From Yersinia enterocolitica (GTDB taxonomy: Bacteria; Pseudomonadota; Gammaproteobacteria; Enterobacterales; Enterobacteriaceae), in assembly GCA_002082245.2 (NCBI GenBank), contig NBTC02000002.1, positions 2,294,001 to 2,358,000 of the forward strand: a stretch of 64,000 nucleotides of DNA. Reading direction: 5' to 3'. This document shows positions 29,217 to 39,176 of the stretch, piece by piece; the first letter of the stretch is position 1; every line of letters begins with the position of its first letter. The position numbers and the translations under genes are program-made. The notes under the pieces were generated by a model, which was not told the DNA's origin, did no database searches, and saw only the letters and a list, made by a program, of their open reading frames with translations.

Positions 29217-30365
29217 TTAACAAGCCTGATGATACAGCGCCATAATTTCATCAATCGACGCTTCACGCGGGTTCCCGCCGGTACATACATCCGCGAAGGC
29301 TGCTGCTGCCAGCGCGGGAATATCATCAGCCAGCAAACCCACCGCACTCAGGGATGACGGAATGCCAATATCACGGTTCAATTCAATTACTGCCTGAATG
29401 GTTTGCTCACGAACCTGTGCCAATGACCCACTCAGGGCATTGTCGAGGCCCATCGCCATCGCGATTTGACGCAAGCGTTCACCGGTATAAGCGGCGTTAT
29501 AACGCATGATATAAGGCAGTAAAATGGCGTTGGCGACACCGTGTGGCATGTTGTAAAACGCCCCCAGAGGGTGTGCCATACCATGAACCAACCCCAGCCC
29601 TACGTTTGAGAACCCCATTCCAGCGATATACTGCCCAAGAGCCATATCTTCGGTGGCGGCGGCATCACCTTGCACGGAAGCCCGCAATGAACGACTGATG
29701 ACTTCAATGGCTTTAAGATGCAAAGCATCCGTCAGTTCCCAAGCCCCTTTAGTCAGATAACCTTCGATGGCGTGGGTCAACGCATCAACTCCGGTCGCGG
29801 CTTTCAGGGCCGCTGGCATACTGTCCATCATGTCAGCATCAATAAATGCCACTGCCGGAATAGCATGAGGATCGACGCAAACAAATTTGCGCCGCCGCTC
29901 TTCATCAGTAATTACATAGTTAATGGTCACTTCTGCCGCAGTACCGGCGGTGGTTGGAATGGCCAGAATAGGTACACAAACGTTGCGGGTGTCAGCCACC
30001 CCTTCCAAACTGCGCACATCAGCAAACTCAGGATTATTGATAATAATGCCGATGGCCTTGCTGGTATCTTGTGGCGAACCGCCGCCCAGCGCGATGAGAT
30101 AATCCGCCTCGCTTTGGCGAAAAACAGCCACACCTTGTTGTACGATGGCGATTGTCGGGTTGGGCGTTACCGCATCAAAGACAGCAAAATCCAGACCGGC
30201 CTGTTGCAAGCGGCTGATTAGGCAAGCCGCAACACCGCACTCCATCAGTATTTTGTCGGTGACCACTAACGCCTTTTTATATCCCCGCAGTGTCACTTCA
30301 TCGGTGAGCGCATCCAGTGAACCGCGCCCAAACCACGCCATTTCGTTTAAAATCATTCTGTTCAT
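29217..30365 (-). CDS. fucO: L-1,2-propanediol oxidoreductase (lactaldehyde reductase) FucO
   Basis: An iron-dependent alcohol dehydrogenase (382 residues) that reduces L-lactaldehyde, the product of the fuculose-phosphate aldolase, to propanediol when oxygen is absent. NAD site GGGSPQDTSKAIG, family signature VGLGLVHGMAHPLGAFYNMPHG with iron-binding histidines, and near-identity to E. coli FucO through VPILAIPTTAGTAAEV. Follows fucA by 32 bases. Confidence 0.97.
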   Translation of the reverse strand: MNRMILNEMAWFGRGSLDALTDEVTLRGYKKALVVTDKILMECGVAACLISRLQQAGLDFAVFDAVTPNPTIAIVQQGVAVFRQSEADYLIALGGGSPQDTSKAIGIIINNPEFADVRSLEGVADTRNVCVPILAIPTTAGTAAEVTINYVITDEERRRKFVCVDPHAIPAVAFIDADMMDSMPAALKAATGVDALTHAIEGYLTKGAWELTDALHLKAIEVISRSLRASVQGDAAATEDMALGQYIAGMGFSNVGLGLVHGMAHPLGAFYNMPHGVANAILLPYIMRYNAAYTGERLRQIAMAMGLDNALSGSLAQVREQTIQAVIELNRDIGIPSSLSAVGLLADDIPALAAAAFADVCTGGNPREASIDEIMALYHQAC

Positions 30366-30397
30366 GACTGATTCCTCTCGGTATTTTAACCCGCACG

Positions 30398-31045
30398 CTA
30401 ATCTTCAACCCGTAAACCGTAGGTTTTGAATTTCTCCAGTACCACGCTGATCTCTTCTTTGGATAACACCGGCACCTCATCGACAATCGGCAAGATAGCC
30501 AGCAGCAGTGTTGCCAACACCTCAACTTCATGAGCAAGCCACAACGCTTTGGCCAAATTCTCCTCACAAGCAATCAGGCCATGGTGCTGCAACAGCGTGG
30601 CCTTGCGGTGCCTCATCGCCACGGCGACATGTTCAGACAGCGCTTTGGTACCAAAAGTGGCGTAGGGCGCACAGGGGATATCATCGCCACCGGCAGCGGC
30701 AATCATGTAATGAATCGCCGAGATCGGGCGGTTAAGAATCGATACTGCGGTGCAATGGACTGAGTGGTTGTGTACCACCGCATTGGCGTCTGCCCGAGTA
30801 TGATAAACCGCCTGATGAAAACGCCACTCACTGGAAGGGACTTTGCCAGGCTCATGGTGGCCGCTGGCATCGATATAAACAATATGCGACTCCGTCAGTT
30901 TGTCGTAGGCAATACCGGAGGGCGTAATCAAAAATCCATCCTGGTAACGCACACTAACATTGCCAGCAGTCCCTTGATTCAACCCTAAACGGGTCATTTC
31001 CAGGCAAGTATTGATAATATCGCGCGCCAGTGCTTCTCTCTTCAT
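30398..31045 (-). CDS. fucA: L-fuculose-phosphate aldolase FucA
   Basis: A class II zinc aldolase splitting L-fuculose 1-phosphate into DHAP and L-lactaldehyde. The metal site is visible in VVHNHSVHC and LLQHHGLIACEENL, and LNQGTAGNVSVRY holds the phosphate-binding turn. Starting at 31045 (MKREALARDIINTCLEM) gives 215 residues as in E. coli; the frame is open further upstream but that part has no homology. Divergent from fucP. Confidence 0.97.
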   Translation of the reverse strand: MKREALARDIINTCLEMTRLGLNQGTAGNVSVRYQDGFLITPSGIAYDKLTESHIVYIDASGHHEPGKVPSSEWRFHQAVYHTRADANAVVHNHSVHCTAVSILNRPISAIHYMIAAAGGDDIPCAPYATFGTKALSEHVAVAMRHRKATLLQHHGLIACEENLAKALWLAHEVEVLATLLLAILPIVDEVPVLSKEEISVVLEKFKTYGLRVED

Positions 31046-31178
31046 TTGTTCCTCTCTTAAGATGCAAATACCTAAATATAAAAATGCATTGAATAATGGA
31101 TGTAGGCGAATAAGCGTTAACAACTGTGGATATATCTTTCGCTCATTTAATTCAACTGAAAAATAAAGCACACCAAAA

Positions 31179-31194
31179 TGTGAGCCATGTCATG
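31179..31194 (-). promoter_or_regulatory. candidate CRP site, fucA side
   Basis: TGTGA-GCCATG-TCATG: the left half is a perfect CRP half-site, the right half matches three of five. About 135 bases before the fucA start. Confidence 0.4.
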
Positions 31195-31242
31195 ACTATT
31201 CATGACTTCATCGTAATTTAGATCTTATTTATTTTCATTAAA

Positions 31243-31277
31243 TGTCCGTTTGAAAAAACAATATGGGCAAACGGTCA
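31243..31277. promoter_or_regulatory. candidate FucR operator pair 1
   Basis: TGTCCGTTTG at 31243-31252 and CAAACGGTCA at 31268-31277 form an inverted repeat. The same decamers recur as a pair at 31320-31395. FucR (DeoR family), encoded at the end of the operon, is the likely ligand; that is inference. Confidence 0.5.
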
Positions 31278-31319
31278 AGTGACGCTGAATGATTAAATGC
31301 CGGGATATTTCTCGACAAC

Positions 31320-31395
31320 TGACCGTTTGTGACAGAAATAGAAAAATCGGTCATTACCTATGTGTGTTTGAAACACAATTCATTTCAAACGGTCA
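31320..31395. promoter_or_regulatory. candidate FucR operator pair 2
   Basis: TGACCGTTTG at 31320-31329 and CAAACGGTCA at 31386-31395, inverted relative to each other. The second is itself framed by CATTTCA...TGAAATG, a local palindrome. Confidence 0.5.
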
Positions 31396-31413
31396 TGAAA
31401 TGTTTTTATTTAA

Positions 31414-31429
31414 AGTGACTATCATCACA
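31414..31429 (+). promoter_or_regulatory. CRP site, fucP side
   Basis: AGTGA-CTATCA-TCACA matches the CRP consensus TGTGA-N6-TCACA at nine of ten positions. It lies 210 bases before fucP and next to the decamer at 31386, consistent with catabolite control of fucPIKUR. Confidence 0.6.
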
Positions 31430-31638
31430 AAATATCAGCATTGAGTTACCAATGTGATTCAGCTCATACTTTTTAGCGATTTTTACCTTATAAAGAACGG
31501 GACTTATCGCAATGAGGATATTTAAATTTGTCACTCAGGCAGTTGTGGCTCGCCAGAGAAAGTATCACTCATTAAACAAAAATAATTCCGTCGAACATTA
31601 CAAACTTTCGGACTAGTGAAGTATCTGACGAGGGCATC

Positions 31639-32958
31639 ATGGGAAATATTTTAATACAAACAGATAGCACTAAAATTTCCGCCTCGGTAAGTGACGAGGC
31701 AGAAAATAAAAAAAGGTATCTGATTCCTTTCGCATTACTGTGTTCACTGTTCTTCCTTTGGGCAGTAGCAAACAACCTAAATGATATTTTATTACCTCAA
31801 TTTCAACAGGCTTTCACCCTGACCAACTTTCAAGCAGGGCTGATTCAATCCTCCTTCTATTTTGGCTACTTCTTAATCCCAATACCTGCCGGGATATTGA
31901 TGAAAAGGTTTAGCTATAAGGCGGGGATTATTACTGGATTACTGTTCTATGCCTTCGGGGCGGCATTGTTCTGGCCTGCGGCCGAAACGATGAATTACAC
32001 CTTGTTTTTAATCGGATTATTTATTATCGCTGCCGGTTTAGGTTGCCTTGAAACGGCTGCCAATCCTTTTGTCACTGTATTGGGGCCAGAAAAAACCGGT
32101 CACTTCCGTATTAACTTGGCACAGACCTTTAACTCTTTCGGGGCCATTATTGCGGTAGTGTTCGGCCAAAGTTTAATACTCTCCAATGTGCCCCACCAAA
32201 CACAGGAAGTGCTGGATAAATTGTCTGCTGAGGATTTGAATAGCTATCATCATAGTTTAGTAAAAGCTGTTCAATTACCCTATCTGATTATTGTTGCGGT
32301 CGTTATTTTTGTTGCGCTATTAATTTTAATCACTCGTTTCCCGGCAATAAAAAGTGAATCGGATGATTCGCATAACGGTTCTTTCTTTGCATCACTACCA
32401 CGGTTATTAAAGATAACACATTGGCGCTGGGCGGTATTAGCACAGTTCTGTTATGTCGGCGCACAAACCGCATGTTGGAGCTATTTAATTCGTTATGCCA
32501 TTGAAGAGTTACCGAATATCACACCGGGATATGCGGCTAATTATTTAACGGCCACTATGGTATGTTTCTTTATCGGTCGATTCAGTGGCACCTGGTTAAT
32601 TACTCGTTTCGCACCAGAGAAAGTTTTAGCGGCTTATGCATTTATCTCTATGTTGTTATGTATTATCTCTGCGGCCTTCGGCGGACACATTGGATTATTA
32701 GCACTTACCCTGTGCAGTATGTTTATGTCAATCCAATACCCAACCATATTCTCATTAGGCATTAAGAATCTAAATCAAGACACTAAATATGGCGCATCTA
32801 TTATTGTTATGACCATTGTCGGTGGTGGTATCGTCACCCCGATCATGGGATTAGTTAGCGATGCGGCAGGGAATATACCTACGGCTGAAATTATTCCTGC
32901 TTTATGTTTTGCCATTATATTTATTTTCGCCAAGTACAAAACAGTTCCTGTTAATTAA
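31639..32958 (+). CDS. fucP: L-fucose:H+ symporter FucP
   Basis: A 439-residue major-facilitator symporter of the inner membrane with 12 membrane segments. The start of the membrane part, FALLCSLFFLWAVANNLNDILLPQFQQAF, and GLGCLETAANPFVTVLGPE are the FHS-family signatures found in E. coli FucP (438 residues). It imports fucose with a proton. First gene of fucPIKUR. Confidence 0.97.
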   Translation: MGNILIQTDSTKISASVSDEAENKKRYLIPFALLCSLFFLWAVANNLNDILLPQFQQAFTLTNFQAGLIQSSFYFGYFLIPIPAGILMKRFSYKAGIITGLLFYAFGAALFWPAAETMNYTLFLIGLFIIAAGLGCLETAANPFVTVLGPEKTGHFRINLAQTFNSFGAIIAVVFGQSLILSNVPHQTQEVLDKLSAEDLNSYHHSLVKAVQLPYLIIVAVVIFVALLILITRFPAIKSESDDSHNGSFFASLPRLLKITHWRWAVLAQFCYVGAQTACWSYLIRYAIEELPNITPGYAANYLTATMVCFFIGRFSGTWLITRFAPEKVLAAYAFISMLLCIISAAFGGHIGLLALTLCSMFMSIQYPTIFSLGIKNLNQDTKYGASIIVMTIVGGGIVTPIMGLVSDAAGNIPTAEIIPALCFAIIFIFAKYKTVPVN

Positions 32959-33017
32959 TAATACGGGTAACGGACAAATTAACATTAAATTTTTGCTACT
33001 GAACACAAGGACTAATA

Positions 33018-34796
33018 ATGAAAAAGACAATTCAATTACCTAAAATTGGCATTCGCCCAGTCATTGATGGACGCAGAATGGGTGTGCGTGAATCGTTGGA
33101 AGAGCAAACCATGAAAATGGCCCGTGCCACCGCAGAGTTTCTGCAAGAGGTGGTACACCATCCTTGCGGCACGCCCGTTGAATGTGTCATTGCTGATACC
33201 TGCATTGCCGGAATGGCAGAATCCGCCGCCTGTGACGATAAATTCAGCGCACAGAATATTGGCCTAACCATCACGGTGACACCTTGTTGGTGCTACGGCA
33301 GCGAAACCATTGATATGGACCCGTTCCGCCCGAAAGCTATTTGGGGCTTTAATGGTACCGAACGCCCTGGCGCGGTCTATCTGGCAGCAGCACTGGCGGC
33401 GCACAATCAAAAAGGATTGCCAGCCTTCTCCATTTACGGCCATGACGTGCAGGATGCTAATGACACCCGCATCCCTGCCGATGTGCAGGAAAAACTGCTG
33501 CGCTTTACTCGCGCAGGTTTAGCCGTTGCCAGCTTAAAGGGCAAAAGTTACCTCTCTCTCGGTGGGGTATCCATGGGGATTGCCGGCTCCATTGTTGACC
33601 ATAACTTCTTTGAATCCTGGTTAGGAATGAAAGTGCAAGCGGTCGATATGACAGAGTTGCGCCGCCGCATTGATCAAAAAATCTATGACGAGCAAGAGCT
33701 AGAACTGGCGTTGTCATGGGCAGATAAAAACTTCAAATACGGACCGGATAAAAACGCAGAACAATACCGCCGTTCACCGGAAAGCAGCCGCGCGGTACTG
33801 CGTGAAAGCCTGCAAATGGCGTTATGTATCCGCGACATGATGCAAGGTAATCCAACACTGGCAACGAAAGGTTTTGGTGAAGAAGCCTTAGGCTATAACG
33901 CTATTGCTGCCGGTTTCCAGGGTCAGCGCCACTGGACCGATCAATATCCAAATGGCGATACCGCTGAAGCCTTGCTGAATAGTTCGTTCGACTGGAACGG
34001 CGTGCGCGAACCGATGGTTGTCGCCACCGAAAACGACAGTTTGAACGGCGTGGCGATGCTATTTGGCCATACCCTGACCGGCACCGCGCAGATCTTTGCG
34101 GATGTCCGTACCTACTGGTCACCGGAAGCGGTACAGCGGGTTACCGGCCACCAACTGGAGGGGGTTGCCGAACACGGCATTATCCATCTGATTAACTCCG
34201 GCTCTGCCGCGTTGGACGGCACTTGCCGCCAAAACGATGCGCAAGGTAAACCGACCATCAAACCGCACTGGCAAGTGAGCCAGCAAGAAGCCGATGCTTG
34301 TCTGGCGGCAACCGAATGGTGCCCTGCTATCCATGAATACTTCCGTGGCGGTGGCTTCTCTTCGCGTTTCCTGACCCGTGGTGGGGTGCCATTCACCATG
34401 AGCCGTATCAATCTGATTAAAGGCGTCGGGCCGGTCTTGCAAATTGCCGAGGGCTGGAGTGTCGAATTACCGAAATCCGTTCACGACACCCTGGACAAGC
34501 GAACCGATTCAAGTTGGCCAACCACCTGGTTTGCTCCACGCCTGACCGGCAAAGGGCCATTCAGCGATGTTTATTCGGTAATGGCGAACTGGGGAGCTAA
34601 CCATGGCGTGCTGACCATCGGCCATGTCGGGGCGGACCTGATTACACTCGCCTCGATGTTACGCATCCCGGTATGCATGCATAACGTCGAAGAAGAGAGT
34701 GTTTACCGGCCAACTGCGTGGGGCGCGCACGGTATGGATATCGAAGGGCAGGATTACCGTGCCTGCCAAAATTACGGCCCACTATACAAAAGATAA
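33018..34796 (+). CDS. fucI: L-fucose isomerase FucI
   Basis: FucI converts L-fucose to L-fuculose and also accepts D-arabinose and L-lyxose-like sugars in this family. 592 residues against 591 in E. coli. The Mn2+ ligands are in [12 protein letters not shown] (Glu), IFADVRTYW (Asp) and the C-terminal [14 protein letters not shown] (His). An ACAAGGA site precedes the ATG, 59 bases after fucP. Confidence 0.97.
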   Translation: MKKTIQLPKIGIRPVIDGRRMGVRESLEEQTMKMARATAEFLQEVVHHPCGTPVECVIADTCIAGMAESAACDDKFSAQNIGLTITVTPCWCYGSETIDMDPFRPKAIWGFNGTERPGAVYLAAALAAHNQKGLPAFSIYGHDVQDANDTRIPADVQEKLLRFTRAGLAVASLKGKSYLSLGGVSMGIAGSIVDHNFFESWLGMKVQAVDMTELRRRIDQKIYDEQELELALSWADKNFKYGPDKNAEQYRRSPESSRAVLRESLQMALCIRDMMQGNPTLATKGFGEEALGYNAIAAGFQGQRHWTDQYPNGDTAEALLNSSFDWNGVREPMVVATENDSLNGVAMLFGHTLTGTAQIFADVRTYWSPEAVQRVTGHQLEGVAEHGIIHLINSGSAALDGTCRQNDAQGKPTIKPHWQVSQQEADACLAATEWCPAIHEYFRGGGFSSRFLTRGGVPFTMSRINLIKGVGPVLQIAEGWSVELPKSVHDTLDKRTDSSWPTTWFAPRLTGKGPFSDVYSVMANWGANHGVLTIGHVGADLITLASMLRIPVCMHNVEEESVYRPTAWGAHGMDIEGQDYRACQNYGPLYKR

Positions 34797-34815
34797 TGTG
34801 ATGTTTGAGCAGGGT

Positions 34816-34843
34816 CTCAGGTGTGGAGCACTCCTTACCTGAG
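34816..34843. other. hairpin in the fucI-fucK spacer
   Basis: CTCAGGT...ACCTGAG with inner GGAG-CA-CTCC forms a stable stem-loop 19 bases after the fucI stop. The fucI-fucK spacer is 214 bases, far longer than the other gaps downstream in this operon, and also holds AACCCTTGCTGTCAGCAAGG-type inverted repeats. It may trim fucK expression or mark a small repeat insertion. Confidence 0.5.
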
Positions 34844-35010
34844 TCATAAAACAACCCTTGCTGTCAGCAAGGTGAACGAAGGGTTTATCGTGCCCCGAGG
34901 ATTTAGCGGCTCATGTCGTTACCGCCTCGACGCCCCATATTCCCTTCGTTCCGCGTTATCCGCCCCCGTGGCAAGACATTTTCTGCCTAACAGCAGTAAC
35001 AGGAGCATTT

Positions 35011-36492
35011 ATGAAGCGCGATGTGGTCATTGTTTTAGATTGCGGCGCAACTAATATCCGGGCGATCGCAGTCGATCCTCAAGGTGTGGTGGTGGCGAAA
35101 GCTGTGATGCCGAACCACAGCCAACCCGATCCGGCTAATCCGCAATGGCAGTTGTGGCCGCTCGATGGCATCTTGCACAGTTTCGCTCAGTGTTGCCGCC
35201 AATTACTGCCACAGATTCATCAGGATAAGATCCATGGCATGACTGTTACTACCTTCGGCGTAGACGGTGCATTGGTGGATGCCAACGGCAAAATGCTGTA
35301 CCCCATTATCAGTTGGAAATGCCCACGTACCGTGGCGGTGATGGAGAGTATCTCCCGCTATATGTCTGCAGAAAAGTTACAACAAATATCCGGTATCGGT
35401 CAGTTCAGTTTTAACACCTTATACAAGTTGATTTGGCTACAGGAAAATCGACCCGATTTAGTTGAACAAGCCCATGCCTGGCTGTTTATTTCATCTTTAA
35501 TCAACCATCGCCTCACCGGGGAATTTACCACCGACCGCACCATGGCTGGCACCAGCCAACTGTTGGATGTCAAACGTGAGCAATTCAGCAGCACGATTTT
35601 ACAAAAGATCGGTATTCACGCTGATTTATTCCCACCGATGGTGGCCGCCGGTGAAATCATTGGTCAGCTACTGCCAGATATCGCCGCTGAGTTAGGGTTA
35701 CCCGCGGGTTTGCCGGTAATATCAGCCGGTCACGATACTCAGTTTGCACTATTTGGTTCGGGTGCTGATTTGGATCAACCGGTACTGTCATCCGGTACCT
35801 GGGAAATCCTGATGGTTCGGACCCCAAAAGTGAATACGACACTATTGCCACAATTTGCCGGTTCCACTTGTGAACTTGATAGCTGCCCAAGGTTGTTTAA
35901 CCCAGGTTTGCAATGGCTAGCTTCAGGGGTACTGGAATGGGTGCGGCAGTTGTATTGGCATAACGAAGCCAGTGCCGAGGTCTACCAGCAAATGATTAGT
36001 GAAGCTGAGGCTATCGTACCTGGGGCAAACGGCATACGTATGAATTGCAACCTACTGGGCAGTGCTCAGCATCATCAATCGGGCGGCTGGCAAGGGGTCT
36101 CGCTGGCGGCGCGGCGCGGGCATTTTTACCGTTCTGCGTTGGAAAGCCTTACCTGGCAGTTAAAAAGCAATCTGTCATTACTCGAAGAGATTGGTGAATT
36201 CCGTACCCGCGAACTGCTGCTGGTTGGTGGTGGTAGCCGTAATACCTTGTGGAACCAGATCAAAGCCGATGTGCTCAATCTGCCCATCAAAGTAATTGAT
36301 GAAGCTGAAACCACGGTTCTGGGGGCGGCGTTGTTTGTCTGGAGTGGCACTGGCTATTACCGCAGTGCTGAACAAGCGCGGGAGCAGGTCAATTACCGCT
36401 ATCAATACTATCAGCCAGGCGAGCAACAACCGCTTTATCAGGCACTGAGCGACAGCCCATATCCCATTACTGAAGGAGCCATTCATGCTTAA
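35011..36492 (+). CDS. fucK: L-fuculokinase FucK
   Basis: An FGGY kinase (493 residues) phosphorylating L-fuculose to L-fuculose 1-phosphate. The N-terminal phosphate motif is [15 protein letters not shown] and the C-terminal ATPase motif [21 protein letters not shown], both near E. coli FucK. An AGGAGC site precedes the ATG. Overlaps fucU by eight bases. Confidence 0.95.
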   Translation: MKRDVVIVLDCGATNIRAIAVDPQGVVVAKAVMPNHSQPDPANPQWQLWPLDGILHSFAQCCRQLLPQIHQDKIHGMTVTTFGVDGALVDANGKMLYPIISWKCPRTVAVMESISRYMSAEKLQQISGIGQFSFNTLYKLIWLQENRPDLVEQAHAWLFISSLINHRLTGEFTTDRTMAGTSQLLDVKREQFSSTILQKIGIHADLFPPMVAAGEIIGQLLPDIAAELGLPAGLPVISAGHDTQFALFGSGADLDQPVLSSGTWEILMVRTPKVNTTLLPQFAGSTCELDSCPRLFNPGLQWLASGVLEWVRQLYWHNEASAEVYQQMISEAEAIVPGANGIRMNCNLLGSAQHHQSGGWQGVSLAARRGHFYRSALESLTWQLKSNLSLLEEIGEFRTRELLLVGGGSRNTLWNQIKADVLNLPIKVIDEAETTVLGAALFVWSGTGYYRSAEQAREQVNYRYQYYQPGEQQPLYQALSDSPYPITEGAIHA

Positions 36493-36925
36493 AACCATTT
36501 CGCCATTACTGTCACCACAACTGCTAAAAACGCTGGCAGAGATGGGGCACGGTGATGAAATAATCTTTTCGGATGCCCATTTCCCAGCGCACGCGATTGG
36601 AAAAAACGGTGGCCCGTTGGTGATTCATGCCGATGGTTTATCTGTTAGCGCATTGCTAGCGGCCACTATTCCGTTATTTGAACTGGACAGCTACGCACCA
36701 CCATTGGTAATGATGGCCGCGGTGGCAGGCGACACCCTTGATGCCGCGGTTGAAAAACGCTATTTACATGCCCTGTTTGGTAGCCAGGAAGCGTTGCCAG
36801 TGGAACGTATTGATCGTTTTGCGTTTTATCAGCGCGCTCAGCAAGCCTATGCCATCGTCATCACCGGAGAGACCGCCAAATACGGTAATATTCTATTAAA
36901 GAAGGGGGTGACGCCTGTTTTTTAA
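36485..36925 (+). CDS. fucU: L-fucose mutarotase FucU
   Basis: A 146-residue RbsD/FucU-family protein that interconverts the alpha and beta anomers of L-fucose. The catalytic histidine region [20 protein letters not shown] near the start and the C-terminal [17 protein letters not shown] are characteristic. Starts inside the end of fucK. Confidence 0.95.
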   Translation: MLKTISPLLSPQLLKTLAEMGHGDEIIFSDAHFPAHAIGKNGGPLVIHADGLSVSALLAATIPLFELDSYAPPLVMMAAVAGDTLDAAVEKRYLHALFGSQEALPVERIDRFAFYQRAQQAYAIVITGETAKYGNILLKKGVTPVF

Positions 36926-36967
36926 ACCCGTGATCACGTAACCTCATCCCTTTAGCCATGTACTCTT

Positions 36968-36999
36968 TGTTGGTATTAACCGATGTGTTGGTATTAACC
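36968..36999. repeat. direct repeat upstream of fucR
   Basis: TGTTGGTATTAACC occurs twice with an 18-base period (36968-36981 and 36986-36999), 50-80 bases before the fucR start. Could be a regulator site or simple duplication. Confidence 0.6.
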
Positions 37000-37050
37000 A
37001 ATATATTAATATCAATCAATGTATACATGGCTTTGCTGACGGAGAGGATC

Positions 37051-37761
37051 ATGAAAGCATCTCGTCACCAGAAAATCCTGCAACATATCAAACAGCATGA
37101 AACGCTGACAACCGCAGATCTGGCTCAGTTACTTGAGGTCAGCCAAGAGACCATTCGCCGTGACTTGAACGAGTTACAGGCGCAAGGGCTGATCATCCGC
37201 CAGCACGGGCGCGCCAAAAGCATTAAGCGTGCCACCAAAGACAGCGGCGATCCTTTCACCACCCGGCTAAAAAGTCACCTATCCAGCAAAGCCAGCATTG
37301 CCGACCATGCCCTGTCACTGATTGACAGTGGCATGGTGATCGCATTGGATGCCAGTTCCACCTGCTGGTATTTAGCCAAAAAGCTGCCCGATATCGATAT
37401 AACGGTGTTTACCAATAGTGTACGGATTTGCCAGGAATTGGTGAAACACCAAAATATTGAGTTGATCAGTGCCGGTGGTCGCTTACAACGTAAATATGCC
37501 TGCTACGTTAATCCCGCACTCTTTTCACTGCTAAAAACCATCGAAATTGATCTGTTTATTTTCTCGTGCGAAGGTATTGATGCCGACGGCACCTTATGGG
37601 ATTCAAACCCGTTTAATGCCGAATTCAAGACCATGCTGTTAAAACGGGCCACGCAATCCATCTTACTGATCGACAAAAGTAAAATGTGCCGAACGGGAGA
37701 GGTAAAAATCGGGACGCTGGATGATGTAGAACAGGTCATCTCCAATGTCGATGCAGAGTAA
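37051..37761 (+). CDS. fucR: L-fucose operon regulator FucR
   Basis: A DeoR-family regulator of 236 residues. N-terminal helix-turn-helix TADLAQLLEVSQETIRRDLNELQ; C-terminal sugar-phosphate sensor with DASSTCWYLAKKLPD and LFIFSCEGIDADGTLWDSN, almost as in E. coli FucR, which activates the regulon in response to fuculose 1-phosphate. Start chosen at 37051: GGAGAGGATC lies directly before this ATG and the protein aligns with E. coli FucR from here. The frame is open to 36958 but that part encodes the repeat. Confidence 0.95.
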   Translation: MKASRHQKILQHIKQHETLTTADLAQLLEVSQETIRRDLNELQAQGLIIRQHGRAKSIKRATKDSGDPFTTRLKSHLSSKASIADHALSLIDSGMVIALDASSTCWYLAKKLPDIDITVFTNSVRICQELVKHQNIELISAGGRLQRKYACYVNPALFSLLKTIEIDLFIFSCEGIDADGTLWDSNPFNAEFKTMLLKRATQSILLIDKSKMCRTGEVKIGTLDDVEQVISNVDAE

Positions 37762-37805
37762 CTGATGGCGCAGACTTGCTCTACGCCACTAAGCTGCCAT
37801 TCACC

Positions 37806-38501
37806 TTACTGACCGTAATAGGCTTTTGCGCCATGCTTGCGCAGATAGTGTTTATCCAACAATGTTTGCTGCATATTAGCCACCGCAGGCCGAAGTTGAT
37901 GAGTAAACAGGTTCATATAAGCAATTTCTTCCAGCACTACCGCGTTATGCACCGCACTGGCCGCATTGCTACCCCAGGCAAACGGGCCATGACCATTGAC
38001 CAAAACCGCCGGTATTTCCCCCGCACTTAACGCCTGATGGGCAAAGGTTTCGACAATGACATTGCCGGTTTCATACTCATAGTCGCCAGCAATTTCGGCA
38101 TCAGTCATAAGGCGGGTGCATGGGATGGGGCCATAGAAATAATCAGCATGAGTGGTGCCTAATGCTGAGAGCGACTTACCCGCCTGCGCCCAAATGGTGG
38201 CATGGCGAGAATGGGTGTGGACAATACCACCTATTTCGGGAAAGGCCCGGTATAGCACCAGATGGGTATCGGTATCGGAAGACGGTTTTTTATTTCCCTC
38301 CACCACCTTACCGCTTGCCAAATCCACCACCACCATGTCATTCACACTCATGGCCTCGTATTCAACACCAGAGGGCTTAATTACCACCAACCCGAGCTCA
38401 CGATCAATACCGCTGACATTACCCCAGGTAAAAGTCACGAGTTTATATTTTGGTAATGCTAAATTAGCGTCAAAAACCTGTTGTTTTAACTGTTCTAACA
38501 T
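37806..38501 (-). CDS. L-ribulose-5-phosphate 4-epimerase (AraD/UlaF type)
   Basis: 231 residues, the exact length of AraD. Zinc ligands H95, H97 and H171 ([22 protein letters not shown]), catalytic D120 and Y229-type tyrosine near the C-terminus, and K42 in VIKPSGVEY are all at family positions. It converts L-ribulose 5-phosphate to D-xylulose 5-phosphate. No araBA lies nearby; instead the divergent neighbours supply an L-xylulokinase and a 3-epimerase, so it acts as the last step of that route. Confidence 0.93.
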   Translation of the reverse strand: MLEQLKQQVFDANLALPKYKLVTFTWGNVSGIDRELGLVVIKPSGVEYEAMSVNDMVVVDLASGKVVEGNKKPSSDTDTHLVLYRAFPEIGGIVHTHSRHATIWAQAGKSLSALGTTHADYFYGPIPCTRLMTDAEIAGDYEYETGNVIVETFAHQALSAGEIPAVLVNGHGPFAWGSNAASAVHNAVVLEEIAYMNLFTHQLRPAVANMQQTLLDKHYLRKHGAKAYYGQ

Positions 38502-39176
38502 GATGCTACCTCATGAAATAATATTCAGTACGGCAATTAACAATCACCAATAACGCACATGATGTCGTTAGATTATTTAATGGCCGTGATTAAACAAGCA
38601 ACTCGCTATAAATAGCCATCATTGGTAATGAGCTTAATAAATAAGAAAACTGTTAATTAAAAATAACCAACTTAAATCCGTCATTCAAAATCTATTCTTC
38701 AGCCCAGGCTTTATCTATCCCCAAAAATAATATCTAGCTGCAAACTAACCTAACTCTATTTATCGCTAAATTAAAGAGGATGAAAGGCGAGTTAATCATC
38801 AAACAAAAAGAATCGGTTGAATTCGGTCACAAACGGGCATTATTGTCATGCCCGAATGTGTGTTTTTATTACCAGTATTGACCATTCGTAAGGCAAAGAA
38901 GCCCTTAACATGAGGCATGAATCACATTATTTATGATAATTAAATGAATAACATATTAATATATGTGATTCTCACCACACAATCTCAGAGGAAAACACCC
39001 CTTAAAGCAATACTTGAATTCAGTCACTGTATAAACAGCAGATAAATACCAATATATCATCATCGTATTTGAAGCCGCAGACGTGCTACCTGCAATACCA
39101 ACAACTTCAGGTATAGCAGCATGAGTGCTACGGGTGCTTTTTAGCATTAAGCGCTAAGACAATTTTTGAGGTAAAT
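38502..39176. other. divergent control region, pentose module
   Basis: 675 bases without a gene, A+T-rich. Visible elements: a CRP-like site TGTGA-TTCTCA-CCACA (38964-38979), an inverted repeat GGGCATTATTGTCATGCCC at 38836-38854, and a hairpin with TACCTG...CAGGTA arms in 39088-39117. Probably holds promoters for the 4-epimerase (minus) and the DeoR regulator (plus); individual promoters were not resolved. Confidence 0.55.
38964..38979 (+). promoter_or_regulatory. candidate CRP site, pentose module
   Basis: TGTGA-TTCTCA-CCACA matches the CRP consensus at nine of ten positions; 198 bases before the DeoR-family gene. Confidence 0.5.

Larger units (their letters stand above)
31046..31638. other. 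fucA-fucP divergent regulatory region
   Basis: No coding sequence is seen in these 593 bases. It holds four decamers of the form TGACCGTTTG/CAAACGGTCA (31243-31252 as TGTCCGTTTG, 31268-31277, 31320-31329, 31386-31395) and two CRP-like sites (31179-31194 and 31414-31429). This fits a shared control region for fucAO and fucPIKUR. Confidence 0.7.

Noticed and set aside
34821..35054. Small protein in the fucI-fucK spacer
   Set aside because: It runs into fucK in another frame, has no ribosome site and crosses the hairpin region.
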